A DNA stretch of 64,000 bases from contig NC_089182.1 in assembly GCF_947507565.1 (NCBI RefSeq), forward strand, positions 682,001 through 746,000. The letters are read 5' to 3'. How positions within the stretch are numbered: the stretch's first letter is position 1; each line of letters starts with the position of its first letter. The stretch comes from Oscarella lobularis. Its lineage: Eukaryota; Porifera; Homoscleromorpha; Homosclerophorida; Oscarellidae. The notes under the pieces were generated by a model that did not search any database, was not told where the DNA came from, and was given only the letters and a program-made list of their open reading frames with translations. This document shows positions 33,755-44,016 of this stretch, piece by piece. The position numbers were made by a program, and so were the translations under genes.

Positions 33755-36700
33755 ATGTCCGTGCAGAAGAGGCCTACGGTTGTCATTCGGATTCGTCCAA
33801 CGGCTCGATTTGCTTCAGACATAATCAAACTTCATCCCGACGACAAGGTAAAGTCGAAAAAACGTTCGTGAGTGTTTAGTGCATTTCGTGTCGCGCTCAT
33901 TCAGACGGTCACAGTTTGCTATCCCGAAGTAAGCGGTCGAGGATACGTTAACAACCAACCACAAGGTACGTACGCGGCCACTTCGGCTCAGCCGAAAGGG
34001 GCCGGCGTATGGATCAATTAGTTTTGACTTCTGCTTTTAGGGGTTTCCCTCAAAGCGGATAGCGTTCTTCACAATGCTAGTCAAGAGCTTGTTTATGATA
34101 CCTGCGCTCAGAGCGTCGTTTCTGAAGCACTGGACGGCTACAACGGTTTGCGCGAAGACAGCTAAACTCGATTTTTTTATCACGGGGTCGATAGGAACTA
34201 TCATGGCCTATGGTCAAACTGGAGCGGGAAAAACGTTTACAATGACTGGAACGACGGAAAATTTTAAGCACAGGGGAATTATTCCAAGAGCTATCTCAAA
34301 CATTTTTCGCGAAATAGACGAACGGCCAGAACAGTCCGTTTCTGTTCGGTGCGTTCATCTTAGTGTATAGGTTTAATTTTCTAACGTTTCAGGCTCTAGG
34401 GTGTCCTATTTGGAAATTTATAACGAAAGCATGTTTGATCTTTTATCGACGTTGCCCGATGCAGAGAAACTCTCTATGCCGTCAGCAATGAATATTGTTG
34501 AGGTAAGATCCTTAAAAATTGGGTGATAATAAAACAGTCCTATTATGAATTTCAAAGGCTTTTAAATAAAGTGTTTGTACTTTAGGACCAGGGCGCTACA
34601 GTGGTAAAGGGATTGACCATCAGAACCGCTCACAATGAGGAAGAAGCTCTCAATTTACTATTTGAAGTACTGAAATGAGCCACATTAAAATTCAAACTCC
34701 AATTGATTCTTTAGGGTGAAACCAATCGAGCGATTGCAGCTCATTCACTTAATCAGAATTCTTCTCGCTCTCACTGCTTATTTACAATCTACATTGAGGT
34801 AAAGGCGGGCGGTAGGAGACATCTCTAGCTAGCTAACCCTTTCTGTGTGGGGTTCAGTCACGGTCCAGAACGGAAACTTCAGCGCAGTTCACGTTATCCA
34901 AGTTGAACTTGGTTGATCTAGCTGGGTCTGAGCGACTTAAGAAAACCAATGTAGGCACTTAGTGAGGCTTAACACGCTCAGTATGATTGGGGTGAGAATT
35001 CTTTAGTCGGAAGGGGCTACGCAAAGAGAGGCGATGTACATCAACAAATCACTATCGTTTCTGGAACAGGTGCGTGCTACTTTTTATGAGAATGATCTCA
35101 CCTTTCGTTTGCGCCTCAGGTTGTTGTTGCCTTGGGTGAGAGGAATCGAGAACACATACCCTACAGACAGAGCAAGCTCACTCACGTTCTCAAAGACTCT
35201 CTGGGTAAATACATAGTTATATAGTTAGCAGTTCCTAGCTAATTGTGTATGACCAGGAGGGAATTGCAGCACTGTAATGATAGCCAATGTGTGGGGTGAA
35301 CAAGAACAAATTGAAGAGACGGTAGTTAGAACACTCTGGTACATCTACATCTAAGTGTACTATCATCACAATCAGATGTCTACCTTGAGACTGGCTCAGC
35401 GTATGATGCTCGTTAAGAATCCCCTAGTGAGAAACATTCAACAAGATCCCAACGTAGGTCCTACAAATGAAATTGTGTTAGCCATTTATATCTGGTCGTC
35501 TTTAGCTTCTGATCAAACAGTATGAAAAGGAAATCAGAACTTTGAAGCAAGAACTGGCAATGCACAACGTGTTGGTCAGTAGAAGAATTCCTCGAGGATC
35601 TATGTGCATTTCTTCACTTTCCAGGCTAATCGCGGTCAAATTAGCTATGATGCAGTGACGGAAGCGGAACGTTATGAAATTCAGCAGCAAGTCCGCCGAT
35701 ATTTAGATGGCTCTCTTTCCGACATAGAGGTAGCCAGTAAATTATTGCGAAGGCTGTTACTTCTGACGTCAAATACTACGTAGGTATTCAGCCTGCGACA
35801 AATTCACGAAACTTTTGTTCAGTTCAAGAGCGTAGTCAGGTAAATGCCTTTTACTTACATGTACGCTGCAGGCTTGAAGACGAGCACACTTGTAGTTCAA
35901 TCTTAGAACGTTCTTATAGAATGTATTTATTTGTATGCCTTTTTCTTCTTCCTGTCTTCAGATCCCTCGAAAGTGACATTGAAACGAAACTAAAACAAAA
36001 GTACCCTGAAGCCAAAACGTCGTCAGCTGATCCCAAAGGAACTGAAAAGGTATACCGTATATATTCGTTGCTATCCGTCAAACCAATAAAGAACAATATG
36101 CAGAATGCATCGGGTCCTTCTGAGTACGGTGAAGGCTACGTGGGCGACATAGACGGTCAAGGATTTGGCGTCGGAGTGGTAAGCAGAGATTAGGCAATCA
36201 GCATCAGTCGAATTTGTAATTTGTACAGGCACCGTCAAGTGTCAGAGCTGCAGCATCTTCCGTAGTCACGGCGAGAAAGCTCAAGAGTAGAAAAGGCCGG
36301 GAAGTGTAAGAAGCAGTCGACTGACACCATTTTTTCTTTGCCTCACTTTGTGAGTCGATCTTAGAACCAGTGGCTTATCGCGAGATCAGCTCCATTCAGA
36401 AGCGCCGTCAGTAGCACTCATTCCCGGAAACATAGCTGAAGAGACCGACGGAGACGAAAAAGGCGGCGAAGTTCCAAGGCCCTCGACCCCTCCTTCGAAA
36501 GACGAAGCCTTCGAGGAGTTCAAACGCGAGAAGGGAAGCGAAATACAGCGAATACTTACCGAAAACAAGGCCACGCTTAACGAGAAGAAAAAATCGGCGC
36601 ACAACTTGTCGCGCTCGGTGAACGTGGCCAAGAAAGAAATCGACGAGATGCGAGCGATTATCGACGAGAAGGAACGCGAACGACTCGAACAGGACGACGC

Positions 36701-37352
36701 AGGCGAGGAGGTCATCGACGAGGAAGAATTTGCCGCTCTGAAAAAATTGAAAGAGGTGAGCGACGGAGAGTTTTTTACGCAATGACGACGATGACGATTT
36801 TTAGTTGAAAGTTCGCTATCGTGTTGACTATGACGACTTGAAGACGGTGAAGTCGGAGATACAGTACTGCCAGAAACTGGTCGATCAGTGTCGTCAGCGA
36901 TTGTTGAGCGAGTTCGAGAAGTGGTACAACGATTCCTATCTCTTGCCCGAAGATCATCATCAGCATGAGCTTGCCGGAAAGGAATCAGTCGCTTCCGTTC
37001 TGGTATACTTTTTTTCTTATGACGTCTCGTCTCTATTCCAAACTGTTTAGCCTGAGGAAGAGCAAGATCGATTGGATCGTCTTCACGCCCAAAAAACCAT
37101 GGTAAAAAAAGAAAATTCTCGCTCGTGTCTTCGTTGTTTTGAATTGGGATGACTTGGTTAGGAGGATCCCGAGGCAGCTGCTTTCTACAATGCCAAATTG
37201 CGCACGGAACGACGAGTAATGCCTTTTTTAGCCACTTTGACGATGTCGTGATTTTGTTGTAGGGTTTCTTGGGTCCTGCTTCGAAGAAAAAGCCGGGGAT
37301 GGTCACGCAGACTGTCAGAAATAAGCCGCCGACCACTCTGACGGTGACTTGA
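33755..37352 (+). CDS. KIF9: Kinesin-9 family motor, KIF9
   Basis: KIF9/KLP1 is a motor of the axonemal central apparatus. The N-terminal motor domain shows the P-loop GQTGAGKTFTM (near 34215), switch I NQNSSRSH (34755) and switch II NLVDLAGSERL (34905-34935). HIPYRQSKLTHVLKDSLGG and the neck follow. A coiled-coil half continues (IKQYEKEIRTLKQELAMHN; FEEFKREKGSEIQRILTENK near 36510), with the family block YRVDYDDLKTVKSEIQYCQ...KLVDQCRQRLL (36810-36905) and a basic tail ending PPTTLTVT, stop TGA at 37350-37352. Roughly 20 exons are joined by 45-80-nt introns. The start MSVQKRPTVVIRIRP is the usual first beta strand of a kinesin. A 3' fragment of this gene recurs near 43.0-43.26 kb. Confidence 0.92.
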
Positions 37353-37490
37353 GTGCTATATTAAACTGCTGCGTAGAGAAAAAATGAAGCACTTGAGATT
37401 CACACGGGCTTTAGGGAGAGGCAATCTCTTTGGGGGCCCCCTTTTGTCGCTGGACCAACAGACCTTTTGCTGTAGTCGTGCGTTGCTTTT

Positions 37491-37847
37491 TTAGGCCTTT
37501 GTTGAGCTTTTCGGGTGCAATGCGTTCGTCAAAGTTGTTTCTGCCGCCGCCGCATGGTCCGCTGGTTTCTTCGATATCGGCTCCTGGGCGACTTTGCGCC
37601 GACTTTGTGCATCAAATCGCGTCTTCGCCAGTTGGTTGTAGGGCTCTACGCCACTAGATGGAGTCTGCACGCCGGAGAGAAGGCAAAAAAGGGAGGAGCG
37701 ATTGTAGCAATGTACGGGCACTCGGAAAGCAGATTCAAATGCGTGCGATTACAGATAGAGTCCATTGAAGAGAGTAGTCTAAAGTATAAAGACCCGATAA
37801 AAGACTATTAAAGTGAACGAAAACGAAGGACCACGAGGAGCCGCCAT
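37491..37847 (-). CDS. Small minus-strand candidate gene, about 75 residues, unrecognised
   Basis: A start ATG at 37847 (MAAPRGPSFSF) is followed by a possible donor, and a GTGCAG acceptor near 37668 opens TPSSGVEPYNQLAKTRFDAQ, continuing polar and Lys/Arg-rich to a stop at 37491. The junction is compatible in phase with donors after LI or YR. The product would be small, basic and soluble. A plus-strand frame over the same bases (37520-37657) is less protein-like. Evidence is weak and the family unknown. Confidence 0.3.
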
Positions 37848-38344
37848 TGTTTTAGCGCCAATTTCGACCACGGTACGTCACCGTAAAGAACACGAGAAAA
37901 ATTGGCGCGAATTTTCTCGACGAACCAGCGACTCGTTGCCCCGGTGAATTCAAGACAATGCCGTCACCAACGGATATTGCATAACGATTGCATCAGCTTT
38001 CGTATAAAAGCGGCTGCACGCGGCGCACAGCTTCAGTTCTGGCTAGGTGGGGAAAGCCTAAAGGGCGGAACCCTGGAAGTCGTCGGCGTTGGGAAAGCCA
38101 TGGTCATGTCAACATCAAACGTGCTCAGCCGGTTGCCAATCCTTGCTGAAGCTGTAAGGTGCAGTGGATGAGCGTCGCGCGAGTTCTTCTCGTGGCGCGC
38201 GATTGGCACTGGGAAAGTCATAAAAGGTCCGTTGGATTTCATATATTGAGAAAAACAGTATAAGAGAAGAACAGAGAGACAGGGAACAACAGCAAAGGAC
38301 GAAAAACAACAACAGCTAAAACATAAATACATACAAGGGAGGGG
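37848..38344. other. Intergenic stretch before the retroelement remnant
   Basis: No gene seen. A CGTATAAAAGC TATA-like element at 38001-38010 on + has nothing convincing downstream. The right part (about 38225-38344) is the probable 3' untranslated end of the minus-strand retroelement remnant. Confidence 0.4.
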
Positions 38345-39166
38345 TTAATGGGTATTGGAATTGCAGCGTGTGCTAGCCACCGCCGCAAGACTAAGGGAGG
38401 CTGTCTGACTAGGCAAGATCTTCTTAACCTTGTTGATAACGATTCTGGCATTTTGTCGTTGTAGGACGGACGAGATTCGGTTGCGCCAGTAATGGGCGAA
38501 CGCAGATCGGTCCTCCAAGAAATCGACCGAAGGGCGGCGTCCAATGTCGCGGAAAAGCTCAATCGCCTTCTCGCTCCACCTGCCAAACGCCTCAGCAACC
38601 ACTGGTTGGAATAGATAGCCAAGAGATGTAGCTGACTCCGAATATTTGATCGCTTTTTCTTCATCTCGCCTCGATGCCGCAGCACCGGAAGAATCCGCCG
38701 AATGTGACAGAAAAGCCGGTACTTGCGGATTCACGACACTTATGTCCAGAAGGAGCTTTTTGCCGTCTTTGTAATTATAGACACTAATATCTGCGCGTCT
38801 CTTGTCGGGAAACTCATGCAACTTTTCGAGCTCGCACTGGAATCCGACAGATCTTAGCATAGCCGTCCAGGCGTATTGAACCGCGTCGTGCCGACGCATT
38901 CCCCCACCATCTTTTGGACAGGTGAGGATATGATAACCGGTAGGGTTAGAGACGGAGCCACAATTACATTTTTGGATCTCACGAAGAAGAGGAACCGGAA
39001 GGCCAAGGCGAAGAGCAACCGCTGTCTGGAATTCGGCATTGGTGAAGGACACACCTTGCGACGACGGAACCGAATCCAGCCATGCCCCTGCCTCAGAGCT
39101 CCCAGCACTTCTGATCCTGGCTTTTGACGATTTGTTAGAGATCTCCAAAAGGGACGACAACGCCAA
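38345..39166 (-). mobile_element. 5'-truncated non-LTR retrotransposon: zinc-knuckle and restriction-like endonuclease C-terminus
   Basis: The 273-residue minus-strand frame has GAWLDSVPS, NAEFQTAVALRLGLP, a zinc-binding CNCG...H...C cluster, RRHDAVQY, then RRADISVYN...LLLDISVV. The order CxC/H/C, RRHD, Glu, (P/R)xDI, DISV is that of the C-terminal endonuclease of R2/NeSL/Utopia-type elements, where it nicks target DNA for target-primed reverse transcription. No reverse-transcriptase motif (such as FADD) lies upstream, so the copy is 5'-truncated and cannot move by itself. The frame itself is intact, so insertion may be recent or the segment may be under constraint. The flank 39167-39630 on the same strand is probably element-derived. 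Confidence 0.7.
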
Positions 39167-39639
39167 CGTGCTTACGAGCGACGACAGGCGCTTTTGGAGC
39201 TTGTGTGATACGTCCGGAAGCTGCTCGACGGAAACAATGTCAGTGCTACCTCCTTGGATGGCTTGGGTCGCGAAGCCTGGCGTCCGCGTTATACCGAGTT
39301 GGCGTCAGGCTCAGATCAGTTCACTTTCCCGCCAAAGAAACGTGTGGGGGGCCCAGTGTCTCGTGGCTGTTTCTCACTCGGCTTAGTGACCTATAGCCTA
39401 AGATGACCTGACTTCCCAGACCAAATTCAAAGCACGTACAAGTTGACCTCTGGCTGTGTGTGGACTCGCGTTCGGCGCCTTCCCTCAACCCGGTAGTCCC
39501 GCTTCCTCTCAAGCGAAGGACTATGGCCCCATGGGTCGCGGTGCAACGAGGTCGGGGGGACGGTGTGGGAGAGCCGTTCTCGATCCTAGGCCGCACCGTC
39601 GTGGTTTGAGCCTATGATGCTACGGCTCGCTCTCAAATA

Positions 39640-40257
39640 TTTTTGGGCTACTCAGCGTTCGAACCTCCGCGCGGTGTAGCCTGGATTACGCCAATGCGAA
39701 CGCAGGACAAAAAGGTACGTACGCGGATAGATCGAACAGATGATGTCTTTTGTTTTTTAGGTGCTTTTCGATCGATCTTCACTGAAAGAGCGCGGGCGAG
39801 ACGAAGAATCCAGTGTCGAAGCACGTGTAGAGATTAGAGCATGCTTAATTAATTAATCGAGCGTTTGTGGACGCACGTTTGCTCAGATTAAACTTAAATT
39901 TACTGTACTGTGCCCATTTCTCTCCGCATAATAAATTTCGCGTGCCGGCCCGCATCCGGGCGGTCTTCTTAGACTTTTCGCCAATCCGTGGTTGAACTGC
40001 GCGTTTCGTTGGAGCCTCCGTCTTGTTTTGTCTGAACGTTCAAAAAGGGGATCGTGTACGTCACGACGTCGAGGCGTCTCTCGCACCCTCCGAACGATCG
40101 AAAAGCGACTCTCGGCTGCATTCCGTTACGGTGCGAACGCTGCCTACGGAAGATCGACCTACAGAAAATCTTTATGTCGTCGAACATGGCACTTTCGACT
40201 CTGTGTTGTCCAGGGATATTTTTTTCAGCAGCTTGGTTGACTAGCGTAGGCCTATAT
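39640..40257 (+). pseudogene. Exon-like remnants of unknown origin
   Basis: Two short blocks look like coding DNA without a full gene. The first is MRTQDKK (39691-39711) with a GTACGT donor and a TTTTTTAG acceptor leading to VLFDRSSLKERGRDEESSVE (39761-39850). The second is an open stretch (40030-40244) whose best frame ends TENLYVVEHGTFDSVLSRDI. They have no shared start or clear stop and lie between a retroelement remnant and a C19orf12-like fragment. Degraded gene pieces are the simplest reading; I do not know the parent gene. Confidence 0.3.
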
Positions 40258-40290
40258 ATGGTAATCGAAAAATTTACGTGATATTCAATC

Positions 40291-40380
40291 ATTATTTCCC
40301 ACGTGACTATTTATTGGAAACTGCACAGAATGGCGAACGTCGCCGTGAATGTTTCCCGTGCCTTCAAGCTTCTGATTTGA
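40291..40380 (+). pseudogene. 5' fragment of a C19orf12-like gene
   Basis: The sequence matches 43298-43388, the start of the intact C19orf12-like gene, across 5' leader and first 15 codons. The fragment reads MANVAVNVSRAFKLLI and then meets a TGA; similarity stops there. It is therefore a truncated duplicate. Confidence 0.85.
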
Positions 40381-40671
40381 AAAGGACGCTCACCCAATAA
40401 TAATGGGGGTACACGTATGATGTGTAAGATCTACATTCAACGCATTTGTCATTCACTGATAATACGTGTTGTAGTATGATGCACTTCGCCTGCCTCTAGC
40501 AGCAGCCTGAGCGTGACGAGAAACCTGTGCTCAAAAAAAAGTTGCAGTACGGTATTTGAGAAAGGCCCCTAATTTGGTTCCACCCACTGCGACGTCTGAA
40601 TAAGACCCACGTAGTGCTTATTCAAATATTATTGCAGTGCATCCACATCCACCGTGGACATCGACCCCGTA

Positions 40672-42811
40672 ATGTCAAGCAGCCAAAACGACGAAAGTAC
40701 TAATCCCGTACTGAACTCGAGACCCAATTATCATAGCGGTCGCGCCGGAACCATTGTCCTGTCTATCGGTCTACTTCTGCTGTTTGTTGCTACTTCTGCC
40801 CCCGTGTACGTTTATTACGTCGTACCGTGGGGAAACTATGTAAGTGACGATATGTGATTCAAACTGCACGTAGGAAGAGTAAAGACTCAAATTGAAACTG
40901 CTACGGCTAATTTCTGTTTCTCTTTAGGGTATCGACACGTCCGACCTCGCAACTGCTTCTTGTGGGTCACAATCAACTACTGAAGCTGTCTCTGTAAAGG
41001 TGCTAGCTGAATCTGCGTGCAGTTCCGTGTTTCCAAGGTGGAGTCAAAGCGAAACCGAACTAAATGGGACATCTCATGCTGAAAGCACGAGAAACATTTC
41101 CGTCTCTGGATGCGGAAGCTATTCCAGAGGGGAGGGTGACTTACAGACACTCCTAAAATTAGCCAAACAACTTTCAATAGGCACTTCATGCATCCAAAAA
41201 ATCACGCCTCTCTTCTGCTTCTACGCGTTCAAAGATTGCGATAATTTCACCCGTTCTGCAGAACCCAGTACCAGCTACGAAATCTGCGCAGCGCTTGCAA
41301 ATCCCGAGTGTGAAACTTTGAGAGGACTTTGGAGTAATTTGGAAACTTATAACAACTATAACCCTAGTTGCTTAACTGTGCCAAAATGCGGAAATCTTTC
41401 TCGAATCTCTCTAGTTATGACCAATGACTCTAAACCTATGGACTGCCAAGAGCCCCTGGTGCCATCAAAAAGTAAATTAGCTAATGGGTTCTGCTCTCCT
41501 CCTTGTGACTCTAAAGAATGGAAGACGACAATCAGTTCCACTAGTTTTTACAGTACTCTATACGTTTCTATCGCGTTTTGCTGGATTTGTCTTATTACGA
41601 CGCTGATAACCTATGTCAAAGTAAAGGAACTGTAAGCTAAAACAATATCATAGACATGCACTGTACATATGATTGCTGTAATTGTAGCTTCTCGTATCAT
41701 TGCGTAGCGGGATTTTTCTGTGCTTTTTCCCTATCACTATTTGGTAAGACTTCGTAAGCTTCTGAGATTAAATAATAAATATTTTGATCTCTTTACAGTG
41801 GCTGCAATAACTATTCCAGTTTTTGCGGGTCAGAACAAGGTATACTGCAAGCACAAAGATCTCCTCAGTTCATGGCAAGATTCCACTACGCTCTGCCACG
41901 TCCAAGGTAACAACAAATACATTGTATTTATCAAACTGAATCATTTTTGTTCTTTTTTTACTGTTAGGATCAATTGGTCACTTTAGCTACGTCTCGTCTC
42001 TAATTTGGTGGTTGAGCTCAGTCTATAATATTCTTGTGGCCGTATGGAAGACAACCAATGGGAGCGAGCAAAATAAAAAAGCGCGATTCTTTCTTCAATT
42101 AGTTCTATCTCTCATTATTCCGGGAGGTTTGGTTGCTGCCTCTTTCGTGCTTGGCCAGGGTTATACAAATACTACAGTGTTTTCAGTAATGTGCTCACCT
42201 ACAACTCTCTTTGCAACCTTCTACACCCTCATATTGCCAAGCTCCCTTATCACTTTCATTGGTACCGTCATGTCAACCTTTGTGATATACAGGTTGTTTA
42301 TAGTAAGAGATTCGTCCACACACGTACTGTAAACCTAAATAATTTTTGTGATTAGGCAAAGAAATTTCAGCGTCTTTCTTTGGGTGCTCAAACTAATTCG
42401 TCGGCGTATAAAAGTTATTCGACTATTCAGAGAAGATTTTTTCTTCTCTCTTTTCTGATGCCTTTGGCTTTCAGCTCTATTACGATTTCAACTATAGTTT
42501 ACGGACGATCCTATTTGAAATACGTTAGAGACTTTGTTAGAAATATCGCCTGTTCAAATAACCCAAACCCAGCGACAGCTAGTCACTGTAAAAATGAACT
42601 TGTCACAACGGATGCAGCTGTTGTGTCTCTTGTTGACATTATTCTCTTTGATGTAGTTGTCTTTGCAGTTGCACTTCACTGTCTCCTTCCCAAGCCAGCA
42701 AGAGCATATTGGCTACAAGTTTGGAGGAAATTTCGTAATGTCACTCAGGGAGCCTGCTCGACAGCTACTAGAGTCAACAGAGGGAAGCCACTGGAATTGA
42801 CAGTTGAATGA
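40672..42811 (+). CDS. Frizzled-like seven-transmembrane receptor with Cys-rich ectodomain
   Basis: Exon 1 (40672-40839) encodes MSSSQNDESTNP and a hydrophobic signal-anchor. Exon 2 (40928-41631) carries a Cys-rich ectodomain with Frizzled-like spacing (LAKQLSIGTSC...ITPLFCFYAFKDC...YEICAALANPEC...SCLTVPKC), several N-X-S/T sequons and TM1. Later exons encode the remaining membrane segments, including SYVSSLIWWLSSVYN, FFLQLVLSLIIPGGLVAASF and RRFFLLSFLMPLAFSS, stop at 42809-42811. Splice phases are consistent. The pattern resembles Frizzled/Smoothened-like proteins of sponges and amoebozoa. The KTxxxW motif that binds Dishevelled in true Frizzleds is not visible (tail PARAYWLQVWRKF). A Wnt gene lies 18.5 kb downstream. 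Frizzled-like is likely; orthology to a specific Frizzled is not claimed. Confidence 0.65.
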
Positions 42812-43011
42812 ATGAATGACTCAACGATAAATGAGTGACATTTTTCTGAATGGTTATAAAGTAGACTGTGAGTAGTGGCAGTCATAGCAATTCTAATGTG
42901 AGATAAAAGGGCCTCTGCAACTAACTTTGAAACACCCCAAGGAAATTCCAGTGTAGACCCTAACATGAGCCTACGTCCAACCCTATATTATGCGGCCAGA
43001 AAGCGTCGGTA

Positions 43012-43256
43012 GAAAGAAAATTCTCCCTCGTGTCTTCGTTGTTTTGAATTGGGATGACAGACTAGGAGGACCTCGAGGGAGCTAAAATGCCAAGTTGCGC
43101 ACAGAACAACGAGTAATACCTTTTACAGTCGCTTTCACGAGATTGTGATCTTGTTGTAGGGTTTCTTGGGTCCTGCTCAGAAGAAAAGCCGGCGATGGTC
43201 ACGCCGACTGTCAGAAATAAGCCACCTACCCACTCTGACCCTCTGACGGTGACTTG
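43012..43256 (+). pseudogene. Duplicated 3' end of KIF9 (exons plus introns)
   Basis: This matches 37103-37352, the last KIF9 exons with their introns, including GGTTTCTTGGGTCCTGCT and the final GTCAGAAATAAGCC...GGTGACTTG. A deletion near 43085 breaks the frame (AAAATGCCAAGTTGC in place of the FYNAKL codons). Introns are retained, so it arose by DNA duplication, not retroposition. Confidence 0.88.
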
Positions 43257-43338
43257 CGTTGCCTGCGGGTTGCCTGCTAGATTCGTGCACATTGATAATT
43301 ATTTGCCATGTGACTATCGACCAGAAAAACTGCACAAA

Positions 43339-43743
43339 ATGGCGGACGTCGCCGTGAATGTTCCCCGTGCCTTGAAGCTCCTGAACGACCTTGCGCGCGT
43401 GCACCCCGACCTCGAAATGACCGTAAGGCAGTCTGCAAGAGGTGGCTTGTTGGCCGGAATCGGGGCCGCCGTCGGCGGACTGCTCCTCGGACAGAAGGGA
43501 ATACTTGCGGGCGGCGCCTTGGGCGGGGCAGTGGCAATGGCCACTTCAGAGGATTTCAAACCTGTGTGGAAAATCGTTGAAGAGATGTCGCCGTCGGAGC
43601 GTAGGAAGTTGGCTTTGCTTTTTGTCAGGAAATGCGCTGAGTTCGGCATCAACTACCTGATAACTAACGGAGACGAAGTGTCTTTCAACGTTGGTGAGAG
43701 GCTTTTGAAGGTCGCCATGGAAGCTATGGGATACTGTACGTGA
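43339..43743 (+). CDS. C19orf12: C19orf12-like mitochondrial/ER membrane protein
   Basis: The single-exon 134-residue protein begins MADVAVNVPRALKLLNDLAR. The core QSARGGLLAGIGAAVGGLLLGQKGILAGGALGGAVA is a glycine-zipper membrane hairpin, followed by FKPVWKIVEEMSPSERRKL; both match the arrangement in human C19orf12, a small mitochondrial/ER protein mutated in a neurodegeneration with iron accumulation. Length is close to the family. The ATG at 43339 is the start shared with the duplicate at 40330. The open frame continues upstream into the KIF9 fragment without meaning. Its biochemical role is not established in the family. Confidence 0.75.
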   Translation: MADVAVNVPRALKLLNDLARVHPDLEMTVRQSARGGLLAGIGAAVGGLLLGQKGILAGGALGGAVAMATSEDFKPVWKIVEEMSPSERRKLALLFVRKCAEFGINYLITNGDEVSFNVGERLLKVAMEAMGYCT

Positions 43744-44016
43744 GCGTAGCAGTAGTCTCTTGAAGCACGGAAAGTGTCGTGTTTGTCACTCTAACCCGGA
43801 TGATCGAGACATAACCTACAAACATTTTAGCGAAAAATCGTCTCGCAAACGTCTCGCATTCTAAAAATAATCATACACTTAAAATTGCTTAAATATTGTA
43901 CTCACGAGCCAGCATGCTACAAAATAAAGTACACTACGTACGGGCGTTGTCCCCATAAAGAAAAAATTTTAAAACATACGCTAAACATAAACGACACGAT
44001 TTGCTCTGCTCTTGCA

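Noticed and set aside
36386-37336. 316-codon minus-strand open frame
   Set aside because: It is antisense to the KIF9 exons and reads through KIF9 introns; the plus strand gives clear kinesin sequence.
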